A DNA stretch of 10,513 bases from Catenibacillus sp964565805 (GCA_964565805.1 CAZMGH010000059.1:1-10513); one strand, 5' to 3'. Shown: positions 1 to 8,243, counted from the stretch's first letter. Program-made: numbers and translations. Notes: generated by a model not told the origin, from the letters alone.

Positions 1-1361
1 AATGTCGTCAATATGTACAAAAATTTAAAGAAGAACACGGCTTTGCACCTTCCTATACTACGGTTACCTTTGGGTGTCAGATGAATGCTCGCGACTCTGA
101 AAAACTTTCAGGTATTTTAGAGGCCATCGGGTATGCGCCTGCGGAAAGCGAAGACGCGGACTTTGTCATTTATAATACATGTACAGTGCGGGAAAACGCC
201 AACCTGAAGGTTTACGGACGGCTTGGGACCTTAAAGAAGATCAAGGAAAATCGTCCCGGGATGCTAATTGCTCTTTGCGGATGTATGATGCAGGAGCCCC
301 AGGTGGTGGAAAAGCTTCGCACTAGCTACAAACATGTAGACATTATTTTCGGCACGCACAATATTTATAAACTGGCTGAGCTGATCTGGGACCGCTTAGA
401 TTCTGGCTCTATGATCATTGATATATGGAAGGACACAGATAAGATCGTGGAGGATCTTCCAGAACACCGGAAGTATTCCTTTAAATCCGGGATCAACATT
501 ATGTTTGGCTGCAATAATTTCTGCAGTTTTTGTATTGTTCCTTATGTGCGGGGACGTGAGCGAAGCCGCAGGCCGGAAGATATTATCGAAGAAATCCGCC
601 GGGACGTGTCTCATGGCGTAGTAGAGGTGATGCTTTTAGGGCAAAATGTAAATTCCTACGGAAAAAACCTGGAAACACCCGTGACCTTTGCCCATCTGCT
701 GACTCAGGTTGAAAAAATTGACGGTCTGGAGCGTATCCGTTTTATGACTTCCCACCCAAAGGATCTGTCTGATGAGCTGATCCAGGTAATGGGCAGTTCT
801 AAAAAAATCTGTTCCCACCTGCATCTTCCCCTTCAGTCCGGCAGCACAAAAATCTTAAAGAAGATGAACCGCAAGTACACAAAAGAGGATTATCTTACTC
901 TTGTAAAAAAGATCAGAAAAGCCTGCCCGGATATTTCCCTGACAACAGATATTATCGTAGGATTTCCGGGGGAAACAGAGGAAGACTTCCAGGAGACTTT
1001 AGATGTGGTGGAAAAGGTCCGCTATGACAGCGCCTATACATTTATTTATTCCAAGCGCAACGGCACCCCGGCAGCTTCCATGGAGGATCAGGTTCCTGAG
1101 GATGTGATCAAAGATCGTTTTGACCGGCTCCTTGAAAAGGTCCAAACCATAGCATCCCAGGTATGTGCCCGCCATGAAGGCCAGGTGATGGATGTTTTGG
1201 TAGAACAGATCAATCATCAGGATAAGCACCTTGTTACTGGCCGCCTGAGCAATAATACAGTGGTGCATTTCCCGGGAGACGCTTCTATGATCGGCAAGCT
1301 TGTTCCCGTGATGCTTAAAGAGTGTAAAGGTTTCTATTATATTGGAGAAGCATACAAATAG
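1..1361 (+). CDS. miaB: tRNA-2-methylthio-N6-dimethylallyladenosine synthase MiaB (5' partial)
   Basis: Radical SAM methylthiotransferase that converts i6A37 to ms2i6A37 in tRNAs reading UNN codons. The frame is open to the left edge (first full codon at 3), so the N-terminus is missing; 452 residues are visible. Numbering from that codon, the N-terminal domain's three cluster cysteines are C25 (in TFGCQMN), C60 (NTCTVREN) and C94 (CGCMMQ). The radical SAM motif CNNFCSFC supplies C170, C174 and C177. A TRAM-type RNA-binding tail occupies roughly residue 394 to the end. An ATG at 81 opens a 426-residue frame, but using it would discard the conserved first cysteine at 75-77, so it is an internal methionine. 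QMNARDSE and the overall layout fit MiaB better than the related MtaB or RimO families. The stop is TAG, 43 bases before glnN. The identification is firm; the true start and promoter are outside the window. Confidence 0.96.
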   Translation, partial: CRQYVQKFKEEHGFAPSYTTVTFGCQMNARDSEKLSGILEAIGYAPAESEDADFVIYNTCTVRENANLKVYGRLGTLKKIKENRPGMLIALCGCMMQEPQVVEKLRTSYKHVDIIFGTHNIYKLAELIWDRLDSGSMIIDIWKDTDKIVEDLPEHRKYSFKSGINIMFGCNNFCSFCIVPYVRGRERSRRPEDIIEEIRRDVSHGVVEVMLLGQNVNSYGKNLETPVTFAHLLTQVEKIDGLERIRFMTSHPKDLSDELIQVMGSSKKICSHLHLPLQSGSTKILKKMNRKYTKEDYLTLVKKIRKACPDISLTTDIIVGFPGETEEDFQETLDVVEKVRYDSAYTFIYSKRNGTPAASMEDQVPEDVIKDRFDRLLEKVQTIASQVCARHEGQVMDVLVEQINHQDKHLVTGRLSNNTVVHFPGDASMIGKLVPVMLKECKGFYYIGEAYK

Positions 1362-1404
1362 TTCTGACTGAACTGTTACGAATCATACGAAAAGAGGTAA
1401 ATGG

Positions 1405-3513
1405 ATGGAAAAAGGAGTAAAGATTACAGATATTTTTGGGTCAAACGTATTTGATGATGCTACCATGCGTGAACGTTTACCTAAGCGGATCTACCAGGAT
1501 CTGAAGAACAGCATGAAAGAAGGGGTAGAACTGGACAAGCATGTGGCCGATGTGGTTGCCAACGCCATGAAGGACTGGGCCATTGAAAAAGGGGCCACCC
1601 ACTACAGTCATTGGTTCCAGCCCCTTACCGGGTACACCGCGGAAAAGCATGACGCATTTATCACCCCTGCCGGAGATGGGGGAGTGATCCTGGAGTTTTC
1701 CGGAAAAGAGTTAATTAAGGGAGAGCCGGACGGCTCGTCTTTCCCTTCCGGCGGCCTTCGATCCACCTTTGAGGCCAGAGGATATACAGCTTGGGATCTG
1801 TCCTCACCTGCATTTATCCATGAAGCTCCTTCCGGAGCGGTTTTATGTATCCCTACAGTGTTTTTTGCCTATACCGGAGAAGCTCTGGATAAAAAAACGC
1901 CGCTGCTTCGGTCCATGGAAGCCATTAACCGTCAGGCAGTGCGTATTGTTCATTTATTTGGCAAAAATGACGTAACTAAAGTAACCACCTCTGTTGGTGC
2001 AGAGCAGGAGTATTTCCTTGTAGACAAGGACCTGTATATGCAGCGCCCTGACCTGATCTTTGCGGGTCGAACACTTTTTGGCGCTCCGGCTCCTAAGGGC
2101 CAGGAGATGGATGACCATTATTTTGGTATTATTAAAGAGCGGATTGCCGATTTTATGAATGATCTGAATGTAGAACTGTGGAAACTGGGGGTTACTGCCA
2201 AGACTCAGCATAATGAGGTGGCTCCGGCGCAGCATGAACTTGCCCCTGTTTATGCTACGACAAATATTGCCACTGACCACAACCAGTTAGTCATGGAGGC
2301 TATGAAACGAGTGGCCCTGCGCCATAACCTGGTGTGTCTGCTCCATGAAAAACCTTTTGACGGAGTTAACGGTTCCGGAAAACACAATAACTGGTCACTG
2401 ATCACTGATACTGGCGTGAACCTTCTGGATCCGGGAACGACCCCTCATGAAAACCGCCAGTTCCTTTTGATCCTGGCTGCTGTTTTAAAAGCCGTGGACG
2501 AATATGCGCCTCTGCTGCGGGAATCTGCCGCAAATCCAGGAAATGACCATCGGCTGGGAGCAAACGAAGCGCCGCCGGCGATTATTTCTGTATTTTTAGG
2601 AGAGCAGCTGGAAGACGTGCTGACTCAGCTTTGCGAAAAAGGAGAGGCAACAAGCTCCAAAGAAGGAACGGAGTCTAATATCGGTCTGGCTACTGTGCCT
2701 AATTTCCGCATGGATGCCACGGACCGGAACCGTACCTCACCTTTTGCCTTTACCGGAAATAAATTTGAGTTCCGTATGGTCGGTTCCTCTGCGTCTATTG
2801 CCGATGCCAATATTGTATTAAATACAATTGTAGCGGAAACACTGGGCCAGGCCGCAGATATTCTTGAGGCTGCCGATGATGTAGAAATGGCTGCCCACGA
2901 CCTGATCAAAAAGTGGGTCAGCGAGCATATCCGTATTATTTTCAACGGCAACGGTTATTCCCAGGAATGGGTAGAGGAAGCAAAACGCCGTGGTCTGCCT
3001 AATATTACCAATATGGTCGATGCTGCCGGCTGCCTGACCGATCCTAAGACCATTGAGCTGTTCGCCCGTCACAGTGTCATGACACAGGTGGAGCTTAAGG
3101 CCAGAGAAGAGGTTGCTTATGAAATGTATGCCAAGGCCATTAATATTGAGGCCCGCACGATGATCGACATTGCGAAAAAGCAGATCATTCCTGCTGTCAT
3201 TAAGTATACTACGACTGTGGCAGAGTCTATTCAGAAAGTGGAAGCTACAGGTTATGACGCCAGTGTACAGCGTATCGTTATGTCCGACTGCTCTAAGTAC
3301 TTAAAGGCAATGAATGATGCTTTAGTTAAACTGGAGGCTAATGTGGCCCATGCCGCTTCTCTGGAGCACTTTAAGGAAAGAGCCGTCTCCTACAGAGATA
3401 ACGTATGCACAGCCATGGCTGAGCTGCGCCGCCCGGCGGATGCTCTGGAACGGATCGTAGATGCTAAAGAATGGCCATTCCCAACCTACGGAGATTTAAT
3501 GTTTAATGTTTAA
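1405..3513 (+). CDS. glnN: Glutamine synthetase, class III (GSIII/GlnN)
   Basis: ATP-dependent ligation of ammonia to glutamate, giving glutamine; cytoplasmic nitrogen assimilation. The 702-residue length matches class III enzymes (about 700-730) and excludes classes I and II (about 350-470). Motifs in order: GAEQEYFLVD at 198-207 (metal-binding glutamates), EVAPAQHE at 271-278, NGSGKHNNWS at 322-331 (active-site histidine region), and NDHRLGANEAPP at 380-391 (substrate-binding arginine region). The roughly 270 residues after this are the class III-specific C-terminal part. The ATG at 1405 is preceded by AGAGG at 1393-1397, 7 bases away; the ATG at 1401 is out of frame. The gene ends at a strong intrinsic terminator, so it forms the end of a transcript. 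No nitrogen-regulatory site is recognisable in the 43-base gap to miaB, so its promoter either lies inside miaB or it is read from miaB. Class III enzymes are common in Bacteroidetes, cyanobacteria and clostridia. The class is clear; physiological regulation is not visible. Confidence 0.96.
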   Translation: MEKGVKITDIFGSNVFDDATMRERLPKRIYQDLKNSMKEGVELDKHVADVVANAMKDWAIEKGATHYSHWFQPLTGYTAEKHDAFITPAGDGGVILEFSGKELIKGEPDGSSFPSGGLRSTFEARGYTAWDLSSPAFIHEAPSGAVLCIPTVFFAYTGEALDKKTPLLRSMEAINRQAVRIVHLFGKNDVTKVTTSVGAEQEYFLVDKDLYMQRPDLIFAGRTLFGAPAPKGQEMDDHYFGIIKERIADFMNDLNVELWKLGVTAKTQHNEVAPAQHELAPVYATTNIATDHNQLVMEAMKRVALRHNLVCLLHEKPFDGVNGSGKHNNWSLITDTGVNLLDPGTTPHENRQFLLILAAVLKAVDEYAPLLRESAANPGNDHRLGANEAPPAIISVFLGEQLEDVLTQLCEKGEATSSKEGTESNIGLATVPNFRMDATDRNRTSPFAFTGNKFEFRMVGSSASIADANIVLNTIVAETLGQAADILEAADDVEMAAHDLIKKWVSEHIRIIFNGNGYSQEWVEEAKRRGLPNITNMVDAAGCLTDPKTIELFARHSVMTQVELKAREEVAYEMYAKAINIEARTMIDIAKKQIIPAVIKYTTTVAESIQKVEATGYDASVQRIVMSDCSKYLKAMNDALVKLEANVAHAASLEHFKERAVSYRDNVCTAMAELRRPADALERIVDAKEWPFPTYGDLMFNV

Positions 3514-3521
3514 CACCATAT

Positions 3522-3560
3522 GGGGTATCAGAAAGCTTTTGCTTTCTGGTATCCCTTTTT
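3522..3560 (+). terminator. Rho-independent terminator after glnN
   Basis: The arms GGGGTATCAGAAAGC (3522-3536) and GCTTTCTGGTATCCC (3541-3555) pair over 15 positions. Thirteen are Watson-Crick pairs and two are G-T wobbles. The loop is TTTT and a run of five T follows at 3556-3560. It begins 8 bases after the glnN stop codon and ends 23 bases before the mutS start, so it should separate the two genes transcriptionally. Confidence 0.92.
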
Positions 3561-3583
3561 GAGGAAGAGAAGGAGTATAAACC

Positions 3584-6265
3584 ATGGCGCCATTAACACC
3601 AATGATGCAGCAATATGTTAAGACCAAGGAGCAATATAAGGACTGTATTCTTTTTTACCGTCTTGGGGATTTTTATGAAATGTTTTTTGACGATGCCATT
3701 ACCGCATCTAGAGAACTGGAGATCACCCTGACAGGAAAAGACTGCGGTCAGGAAGAACGGGCTCCTATGTGCGGTGTTCCCTACCATGCTGTGGATTCCT
3801 ATCTGAACAAGCTTGTATCCAAGGGATACAAGGTAGCCATCTGTGAGCAGATGGAAGATCCCAAGCTGGCCAAAGGCCTTGTAAAGCGGGAAGTGATCCG
3901 CATTGTTACCCCGGGGACCAACTTAAGTATGCAGGCTCTGGATGAAACGAAAAATAATTATCTCATGTGTGTTGTATACTTAGATGACTGCTTTGGCATT
4001 TCCGCGGCAGATATTTCTACCGGGGATTACTATATGACTGTGGTGGATTCTGCCAAAAAGCTAATGGATGAGATTACTAAGTTTTCCCCGGCAGAGATTA
4101 TTCACAATGACGCCTTTTTAATGAGCGGCGTGGATCTGGAGCCGATTAAGGAGCGGATGAGTGTATCGGTTTCAGTGCTGGATTCCTGGTACATAGATGA
4201 GGATCAGTGCCGTGAACGTTTAAAGCGCCACTTTAAAGTATCTGTTTTAGAAGGACTGGGCTTGGGAGATTTTCCTGCCGGGACCATTGCGGCAGGAGCC
4301 CTTTTGCAGTATCTTTATGAGACTCAGAAAAATTCCCTGACCCATCTGACTCATATTATTACCTATAATTCCGGCCAGTATATGATCATTGACAGCTCTA
4401 CCCGGAGAAACCTGGAGCTTTTGGAAACTTTAAGGGAGAAGCAGAAAAGAGGTTCCCTCCTGTGGGTCCTTGACAAAACAAAGACGGCTATGGGGGCAAG
4501 GCTTCTGCGCACATGGATCGAGCAGCCTTATATTGACAAAAATCCTATTGAAATGCGCCTGGACGCTATTGAGGAAATGAATCAGGAGCTGATTAACAGA
4601 GATGAGATCCGGGAATATTTAAACCCGGTATACGACCTGGAGCGGCTTATGAGCAAGATCAGCTGTAAAACCGCCAATCCCAGGGATCTGATCGCCTTTA
4701 AGTCCTCTGTGTCCATGATCCCTCCCATTAAGATGCTGTTAAAGACCTATAAGGCCCTGCGTCTTCAGGAAATTTATGACCAGATGGACAGTCTGGAAGA
4801 TCTGTGCCAGCTCATTGATCAGGCTATTTATGAAGATCCGCCAATTGCCTTAAAGGATGGAGGCATTATTAAAGACGGCTTTAATGAGGAAATTGATAAA
4901 TACCGCCACGCCAAAACCGAAGGAAAGCAGTGGCTTTCCCAGCTGGAAAGCCAGGAACGGGAGAAAACCGGCATTAAAAACCTGAGAGTTAAGTTTAACA
5001 AGGTTTTCGGCTATTATCTGGAAGTGACCAATTCCTATAAATCCATGGTGCCGGACACTTGGACCCGGAAACAGACCCTTACTAACGCGGAGCGGTACAT
5101 TACTCCTCGTTTGAAGGAGCTGGAGGATACTATCCTTGGGGCTGAGGATAAGCTGTTTTCTCTGGAATATGACCTGTTTTGTGAAGTCCGGGATAAGATT
5201 GCCGGGGAAGCGGCCAGGATTCAGGCCACAGCAAAGGCGCTGGCCAACCTGGATGTTTTGTGTTCCCTAGCCCTTGTGGCAGAGCGGAACAACTATGTCC
5301 GTCCAACCATTAACACTAAGGGGGTTATTCATATTAAGGACGGCCGCCACCCGGTGGTGGAGAAAATGTCTGCCAGCCAGATGTTTATTGAAAATGATAC
5401 ATATCTGGACAGCCAGAAGAACCGGATTTCCATTATTACCGGACCAAATATGGCAGGAAAGTCCACCTACATGCGCCAGACGGCCCTGATCGTCCTTATG
5501 GCTCAAATGGGCAGCTTTGTTCCTGCCTCCAGCGCGGATATTGGTATTGTGGACCGGATCTTTACCCGGGTGGGCGCCAGCGATGACCTGGCCAGCGGTC
5601 AAAGTACCTTTATGGTGGAAATGACTGAGGTGGCCAATATTTTAAGAAATGCCACAAAAGACAGTCTTTTGATTTTAGATGAAATCGGCCGGGGAACCAG
5701 CACCTTTGACGGTCTGAGCATTGCCTGGGCCGTGGTGGAATATATCAGCAACCCTAAGCTTTTAGGGGCAAAGACCCTGTTTGCCACCCACTACCATGAG
5801 CTTACAGAGCTTGAAGGCAAGCTTTCTAATGTAAATAACTACTGTATCGCTGTAAAGGAACAGGGCGATGATATTATTTTCCTTAGAAAAATCGTTCGCG
5901 GCGGCGCAGATAAAAGCTACGGTATTCAGGTAGCTAAGCTGGCAGGGGTTCCGGATCTGGTCATTGACCGGGCAAAGGAACTGGTGGAAGAGCTGGTCAG
6001 CGCGGATATTACAGATAAAGTCCGGGAAATCGGCACTGGCAGTGATCTGGAAAATAAAGATAAAGCTTCGCAACAATTATCTCATCCGTCAGCCTATGCG
6101 GCAGGGGATGAAACTGACGGACAGATGACGGCGCCTACTGATGGGCCTCAGATTCCGGAGGCGTGGATTCAAGTGATCGACCAGTTAAAGAAAGCGGATA
6201 TTTCCCGGATGCGTCCTTTAGATGCCATGTTTTTGCTGGATCAGCTACAGCAGGAACTGATGTGA
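3584..6265 (+). CDS. mutS: DNA mismatch repair protein MutS
   Basis: Mismatch-recognition ATPase that binds mispairs and small loops and recruits MutL. The 893 residues are slightly above the usual MutS1 size (about 850-880). The N-terminal mismatch-binding domain has the Phe-X-Glu motif in GDFYEMF (F30, E32), whose phenylalanine stacks on the mispair. Core and clamp domains fill the middle. The ATPase domain has Walker A GPNMAGKST at 620-628 (K626), Walker B LLILDE with D699 and E700, then GRGTSTFDG and FATHYHEL. KSYGIQVAKLAG (S778, Y779) is the dimer-interface region. A hydrophilic, poorly conserved stretch from about 805 to 855 precedes a short helical C-terminal region ending at 893. The start is set by AAGGAG at 3570-3575, 8 bases upstream, and by the typical MutS1 N-terminus MAPLTPMMQQY. 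This is not MutS2: the FYE motif is present and no Smr domain is seen. The gene follows a terminator and is 97 bases upstream of mutL. Confidence 0.98.
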   Translation: MAPLTPMMQQYVKTKEQYKDCILFYRLGDFYEMFFDDAITASRELEITLTGKDCGQEERAPMCGVPYHAVDSYLNKLVSKGYKVAICEQMEDPKLAKGLVKREVIRIVTPGTNLSMQALDETKNNYLMCVVYLDDCFGISAADISTGDYYMTVVDSAKKLMDEITKFSPAEIIHNDAFLMSGVDLEPIKERMSVSVSVLDSWYIDEDQCRERLKRHFKVSVLEGLGLGDFPAGTIAAGALLQYLYETQKNSLTHLTHIITYNSGQYMIIDSSTRRNLELLETLREKQKRGSLLWVLDKTKTAMGARLLRTWIEQPYIDKNPIEMRLDAIEEMNQELINRDEIREYLNPVYDLERLMSKISCKTANPRDLIAFKSSVSMIPPIKMLLKTYKALRLQEIYDQMDSLEDLCQLIDQAIYEDPPIALKDGGIIKDGFNEEIDKYRHAKTEGKQWLSQLESQEREKTGIKNLRVKFNKVFGYYLEVTNSYKSMVPDTWTRKQTLTNAERYITPRLKELEDTILGAEDKLFSLEYDLFCEVRDKIAGEAARIQATAKALANLDVLCSLALVAERNNYVRPTINTKGVIHIKDGRHPVVEKMSASQMFIENDTYLDSQKNRISIITGPNMAGKSTYMRQTALIVLMAQMGSFVPASSADIGIVDRIFTRVGASDDLASGQSTFMVEMTEVANILRNATKDSLLILDEIGRGTSTFDGLSIAWAVVEYISNPKLLGAKTLFATHYHELTELEGKLSNVNNYCIAVKEQGDDIIFLRKIVRGGADKSYGIQVAKLAGVPDLVIDRAKELVEELVSADITDKVREIGTGSDLENKDKASQQLSHPSAYAAGDETDGQMTAPTDGPQIPEAWIQVIDQLKKADISRMRPLDAMFLLDQLQQELM

Positions 6266-6278
6266 TTATATGATACGC

Positions 6279-6337
6279 CCGGCGGGCATCCGCTCGCATA
6301 AGGCCATCGGATGCTTGCATAAGCAGATGCTTGCCGG
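6279..6337. repeat. Structured palindromic element in the mutS-mutL spacer
   Basis: The outer arms at 6279-6292 (CCGGCGGGCATCCG) and 6324-6337 (CAGATGCTTGCCGG) can pair over 14 positions, with 11 Watson-Crick pairs, two G-T wobbles and one C-A mismatch, around a 31-base loop. A competing hairpin pairs GCATCCG (6286-6292) with CGGATGC (6308-6314). Two short direct repeats are also present: CTYGCATAAG at 6293-6302 and 6314-6323 (9 of 10 identical), and ATGCTTGC at 6311-6318 and 6327-6334 (exact). No T run follows, so it is not a standard intrinsic terminator. It may be a REP-like dispersed palindrome or an RNA element acting on mutL; the sequence alone does not decide between these. Confidence 0.6.
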
Positions 6338-6348
6338 AACCTTGTGCT

Positions 6349-6357
6349 AAGGAGGTG
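6349..6357 (+). promoter_or_regulatory. Near-perfect Shine-Dalgarno site of mutL
   Basis: AAGGAGGTG is fully complementary to the 3' end of 16S rRNA (anti-SD CACCUCCUU), with 7 bases between AGGAGG and the ATG at 6363. It is the strongest ribosome binding site in the window and fixes the mutL start. It lies 11 bases beyond the palindromic element, so folding of that element would leave the site free. Confidence 0.88.
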
Positions 6358-6362
6358 AACCT

Positions 6363-8243
6363 ATGGCCAGTATTAATGTGCTGGATTCAGATACCATTAA
6401 TAAGATTGCTGCCGGTGAGGTGGTGGAACGTCCTTCATCCGTAGTAAAGGAACTGGTGGAAAATGCTATTGATGCCCATGCCACGGCCATTACTGTGGAA
6501 ATCCGGGATGGCGGCGCCAGCCTGATCCGTGTTACAGATAACGGGAGCGGCATTGATAAGGACGATATACCTTTGGCTTTTCTCCGCCACTCTACAAGTA
6601 AGATCCGCACATCTACCGATCTTCTCATGATCGCATCCCTGGGGTTTCGGGGAGAGGCATTGTCCAGTATTGCCTCTGTAGCCCAGGTGGAGCTCCTGAC
6701 AAAAACTCCCGGGGAGCTTACCGGGGTGCGGTACTGTATTGAAGGGGGAAAAGAGACGGTTTTTGAGGAAGTAGGCTGTCCTTCCGGGACAACGATGATC
6801 GTAAGAAACCTGTTTTATAATACCCCCGCCCGCCGAAAGTTTTTAAAGTCAGACATGACAGAGGCCGGCTATGTGAATGACCTGATCATGCGCCTGTCCT
6901 TGTCCCATCCGGAGATTTCCTTTAAATTTATTAACAACCGGCAAAACCGGATCCATACTGCGGGAAATATGCAATTAAAGGATATTATTTATAATATTTA
7001 CGGAAGGGATATTACGGCCAATCTTTTGGAAGTAGACCGGCGTTCGGCGAACATGGAAATAAAAGGTTTTATCGGTAAGCCTTTAATTTCCCGGGGAAAC
7101 CGTGCCTATGAAAATTATTTTATTAACGGACGGTATATTAAAAGTCCGGTGATTACTAAGGCCATTGAGGAGGCCTATAAAAACTTTGTCATGGTCCATA
7201 AATATCCTTTCACAGCATTTCATCTTTCTATAGATTCCTCTCTGATCGATGTTAATGTCCATCCCACAAAGATGGAAATCCGATTTTACAACAGCGAGGA
7301 AGTGTATGAGCTGGTTTACCGCACCATCCGGGATGCCCTGGAAGGGCGGGATCTGATCCCGGATGTATCTATGGATACAGACCGGGAGATTGCAGCCCGG
7401 CAAAAGCAGGAGATGAAGGAGCAGCTTATAAAGCCTGCGCCGGAGCCTTTTGAAACCCACAGAAAAGAAATGCTGAAACAGGCGGCGCCTGGCGCGCCAT
7501 CAAGCCAGCAGCAAAAGCCCGCCCCGGAACCTGCCGCACCAACAACTTCCGCTCCGCCTCAGCAGCTTCGTGAAGGGGAGCCTGCCCCTTATGGGACGGA
7601 AACCGGCAATGGCAGGAGCCAGCAGATGGAGCTTTTTGACGATAAGCTTTTGTCTAAAAAGGCCCGGCTGCGTCACCGGCTTATCGGCCAGCTTTTTGAA
7701 ACCTACTGGCTGGTGGAATATGATAAAAAGCTTTATATTATTGACCAGCATGCGGCCCATGAAAAGGTTATGTATGAAAAGCTGAAAAAGCATTATGAAA
7801 ATTCCACAGCAATTTCCCAGCGGCTGGATCCGCCCATGATCCTTTCCCTAACCATGCATGAGGAAGAGGCGCTGAACCGGTATATGGACCAGTTTAAGGT
7901 GCTGGGGTTTGAGATCGATCCCTTTGGCGGCAGGGAATATGCAGTGAGCAGCGTACCTTCGGAGCTTTACAGCTTTACAGAAAGGGATCTGTTTATTGAC
8001 CTTCTGGATGCCATTTCAGATCAATCCGGGCATTTCAGCGCAGACCTGATCAATGACCGGCTGGCTACCATGGCCTGCAAAGCTGCGGTAAAAGGCAATC
8101 AGGTTCTGTCTTTTCAGGAAGCAGACGCCCTTATTGATGAGCTTCTTGCTGCGGACAATCCTTACAACTGTCCTCACGGACGGCCTACGATCATTGCTAT
8201 GAGCCAGTATGAGCTGGAAAAGAAATTTAAGAGAATCCAATAA
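6363..8243 (+). CDS. mutL: DNA mismatch repair endonuclease MutL
   Basis: Couples MutS mismatch recognition to strand incision. The 626-residue protein has an N-terminal GHKL ATPase: KELVENAIDA (E30, N34, the catalytic base and Mg ligand by alignment to E. coli E29/N33), DNGSGI at 59-64, GFRGEAL at 94-100, and NVHPTK ending at K303. A Pro/Ala/Gln-rich linker of about 75 residues (roughly 345-419) follows, with KPAPEP at 357-362 and again at 385-390. The C-terminal domain carries the metal-dependent nicking motif DQHA(X)2E(X)4E (D461-A464, E467, E472), then ACKAAVKG and CPHGRP near the end. This is the MutH-independent type of MutL. Two candidate beta-clamp contacts are visible: QMELF at 421-425 and QRLDPP at 486-491, the latter where B. 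subtilis MutL has QEMIVP. The gene ends 29 bases before miaA, suggesting mutL and miaA are co-transcribed. Confidence 0.98.
   Translation: MASINVLDSDTINKIAAGEVVERPSSVVKELVENAIDAHATAITVEIRDGGASLIRVTDNGSGIDKDDIPLAFLRHSTSKIRTSTDLLMIASLGFRGEALSSIASVAQVELLTKTPGELTGVRYCIEGGKETVFEEVGCPSGTTMIVRNLFYNTPARRKFLKSDMTEAGYVNDLIMRLSLSHPEISFKFINNRQNRIHTAGNMQLKDIIYNIYGRDITANLLEVDRRSANMEIKGFIGKPLISRGNRAYENYFINGRYIKSPVITKAIEEAYKNFVMVHKYPFTAFHLSIDSSLIDVNVHPTKMEIRFYNSEEVYELVYRTIRDALEGRDLIPDVSMDTDREIAARQKQEMKEQLIKPAPEPFETHRKEMLKQAAPGAPSSQQQKPAPEPAAPTTSAPPQQLREGEPAPYGTETGNGRSQQMELFDDKLLSKKARLRHRLIGQLFETYWLVEYDKKLYIIDQHAAHEKVMYEKLKKHYENSTAISQRLDPPMILSLTMHEEEALNRYMDQFKVLGFEIDPFGGREYAVSSVPSELYSFTERDLFIDLLDAISDQSGHFSADLINDRLATMACKAAVKGNQVLSFQEADALIDELLAADNPYNCPHGRPTIIAMSQYELEKKFKRIQ

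Noticed and set aside
81..83. ATG at 81 as the true start of miaB
   Set aside because: The frame is open upstream and encodes TFGCQ immediately before this codon, including the conserved first cluster cysteine at 75-77. The gene starts left of the window.
1314..1343. Possible promoter for glnN inside the end of miaB (CTTAAA, 18 bases, TATATT)
   Set aside because: The -35 match is weak and such pairs are frequent by chance in AT-rich stretches; nothing else supports it.
1360..1374. Small hairpin AGTTC-TGACT-GAACT after miaB as a terminator
   Set aside because: Only five pairs, low GC and no T run, so it is unlikely to stop transcription.
2625..2951. 108-residue minus-strand open frames inside glnN (also those inside mutS, mutL and ynbB)
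   Set aside because: They lie wholly opposite well-conserved genes, show no known motifs and look like by-products of the coding strand's codon use.
6277..6287. GCCCG-G-CGGGC palindrome as a hairpin of its own
   Set aside because: A one-base loop cannot fold as drawn; these bases are better explained as part of the larger stem at 6279-6337.
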